NCBI RefSeq assembly: GCF_006539725.1
Contig: NZ_BJNO01000001.1
Coordinates: 124,001-188,000, forward strand
DNA length: 64,000 bases
Source of the DNA: Klebsiella terrigena
Lineage (GTDB): Bacteria > Pseudomonadota > Gammaproteobacteria > Enterobacterales > Enterobacteriaceae
Direction of reading: 5' to 3'
Shown here: one piece after another, positions 63,377-64,000 of the stretch
Numbering within the stretch: position 1 is the stretch's first letter
Layout of the letters: every line of letters begins with the position of its first letter
The notes under the pieces: model-generated
Told to the model about the DNA's origin: nothing
Database searches by the model: none
The model's input: only the letters and a program-made list of their open reading frames with translations
Program-made: the position numbers and the translations under genes

Positions 63377-63517
63377 TTAGCCCGCGCGGCGTTTACGGCC
63401 GGTGGCATGAGCGTGGTTGATGGTGGTTTCCACATCGCCGTCCAGCACCACTTTTTTCTGCTGGGACAGCTTATAGTTCAGACCGAGAAGATGACGTGCC
63501 TGATGGTTCGATTTCAT
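63377..63517 (-). CDS. sra: Stationary-phase ribosome-associated protein Sra
   Basis: 46 residues, very basic: starts MKSNHQARHLLGLNYKLSQQ and ends ATGRKRRAG. It aligns with E. coli Sra (RpsV), which starts MKSNRQARHILGL and has the same TGRKR tail. The protein binds the 30S subunit in stationary phase. AAGGAG-like bases (TTAAGGAGTAAGA) precede the ATG. It lies directly upstream of maeA as in E. coli; bdm and osmC, which follow there, are not found in the remaining bases. Confidence 0.93.
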   Translation of the reverse strand: MKSNHQARHLLGLNYKLSQQKKVVLDGDVETTINHAHATGRKRRAG

Positions 63518-63675
63518 TCTTACTCCTTAATCCACTTCTGTTTCAAGGACAAGCCCGGCGAAACCGGACGAAATATAACCCTAACGGCGGCCCGTTAACC
63601 GAACCGCGCACTCTATGGTGGTCTATATTTTCACCAATGGCAACCTCATGTTCGCGGATTAGGAACAGTCTGCGG

Positions 63676-64000
63676 CTACCACTTCATCTCGCCGGTGTTG
63701 ACCTTTGCGCTCAGTTCCAGCGAACTCTCTTCCGCCAGCTTCGGCCAGCGCTGCTTCATCTCTTTGATCACGCCGGCGGAATCCTTATGGTTCTGCAGCG
63801 CCTGCTCAAACTGCTGCAGGTAGTCGCGGGTGAAGACGATTGCGCGGTCGCCTGCCGGCGGCGTGCCGAGATAGTGCCCCGGAATCACCTGCTGCGGATG
63901 CAGCGCGGCCATATCGTCGAGGGTTTTACGCCACTGGAGGCGGCTTTCAGCGGTCTGGGTATCGGCGGTCCAGACGTGCATGTCCCACGCGATGCCGGTA
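63676..64000 (-). CDS. MBL-fold metallo-hydrolase, C-terminal part
   Basis: The minus-strand frame enters from the window edge and ends at 63676, giving about 108 C-terminal residues. The segment HPQQVIPGHYLG has the histidine of the last metal-binding motif in metallo-beta-lactamase-fold hydrolases. The tail is helical (FTRDYLQQFEQALQNHKDSA). It resembles the Vmh-type MBL hydrolases. The main metal site HxHxDH must lie beyond the window, so function is open. Confidence 0.75.
   Translation of the reverse strand, partial: TGIAWDMHVWTADTQTAESRLQWRKTLDDMAALHPQQVIPGHYLGTPPAGDRAIVFTRDYLQQFEQALQNHKDSAGVIKEMKQRWPKLAEESSLELSAKVNTGEMKW

Noticed and set aside
1-64000. CRISPR arrays, tRNA genes, insertion sequences or phage genes
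   Set aside because: None were found on reading both strands; hairpins seen are terminator-type or operator-type.

Overview
The window looks like a chromosomal segment of a GC-rich enterobacterium, most likely Klebsiella or close kin such as Raoultella. The backbone follows the gene order recalled from the Escherichia coli 33-minute region: nhoA, narVWYZU, yddG, fdnGHI, adhP, maeA, sra. The proteins match their E. coli counterparts in length and in many motifs. This backbone is repeatedly interrupted by accessory operons: a citrate-lyase-type cluster, smvR/smvA, cat-ben, an ABC/luciferase-like oxidoreductase operon and an ABC-F gene. No tRNA, rRNA, insertion sequence, integrase or CRISPR array was seen.

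Layout. 1-3.8 kb: truncated GH78 rhamnosidase-like gene divergent from an AraC regulator; HEAT-repeat alkylation-repair-like gene coupled to a MarR regulator with its operator; flavin reductase. 3.9-7.4 kb: ABC importer (ATPase, binding protein, double permease) preceded by a coupled 30-codon leader frame. 7.5-8.3 kb: nhoA. 8.4-22.8 kb: LysR regulator divergent from a PrpF-like isomerase, MFS carrier, FAH-family enzyme, citC, citD, citE, citF, citX, citG, alpha/beta hydrolase, AcnB-type aconitase and a DASS carboxylate carrier. 22.8-30.9 kb: nitrate reductase Z operon narU-narZ-narY-narW-narV on the minus strand. 31.2-33.4 kb: smvR/smvA biocide efflux pair. 33.4-40.8 kb: IclR regulator and catBCA-benABCD, which take benzoate to the beta-ketoadipate enol-lactone. 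40.8-46.5 kb: yddG and the selenoprotein formate dehydrogenase-N operon fdnGHI, with a readable SECIS element. 46.5-49.4 kb: VOC-fold gene under a near-perfect SoxR box, PPK2 kinase, araJ. 49.4-56.6 kb: six-gene minus-strand operon with a peptide-type ABC importer, a luciferase-like monooxygenase and a double-domain CMD/AhpD protein. 56.9-64 kb: lipoprotein, adhP, exported pyrophosphatase, ABC-F ATPase with an upstream leader peptide and hairpin, maeA, sra, and a truncated MBL-fold hydrolase.

How the genes work together. Nitrate reductase Z and formate dehydrogenase-N together form a formate-to-nitrate respiratory chain. The cat-ben genes form a nearly complete aerobic benzoate pathway. The citrate-lyase cluster reads as a self-contained route for a tricarboxylate that is not simply citrate: import, isomerisation (PrpF-like), hydration (AcnB-like), cleavage (CitDEF with its own CitC/X/G maturation set) and possibly oxaloacetate processing by the FAH-family enzyme. 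This last system, the SoxR-boxed VOC gene and the ABC-F leader are the observations most worth checking.
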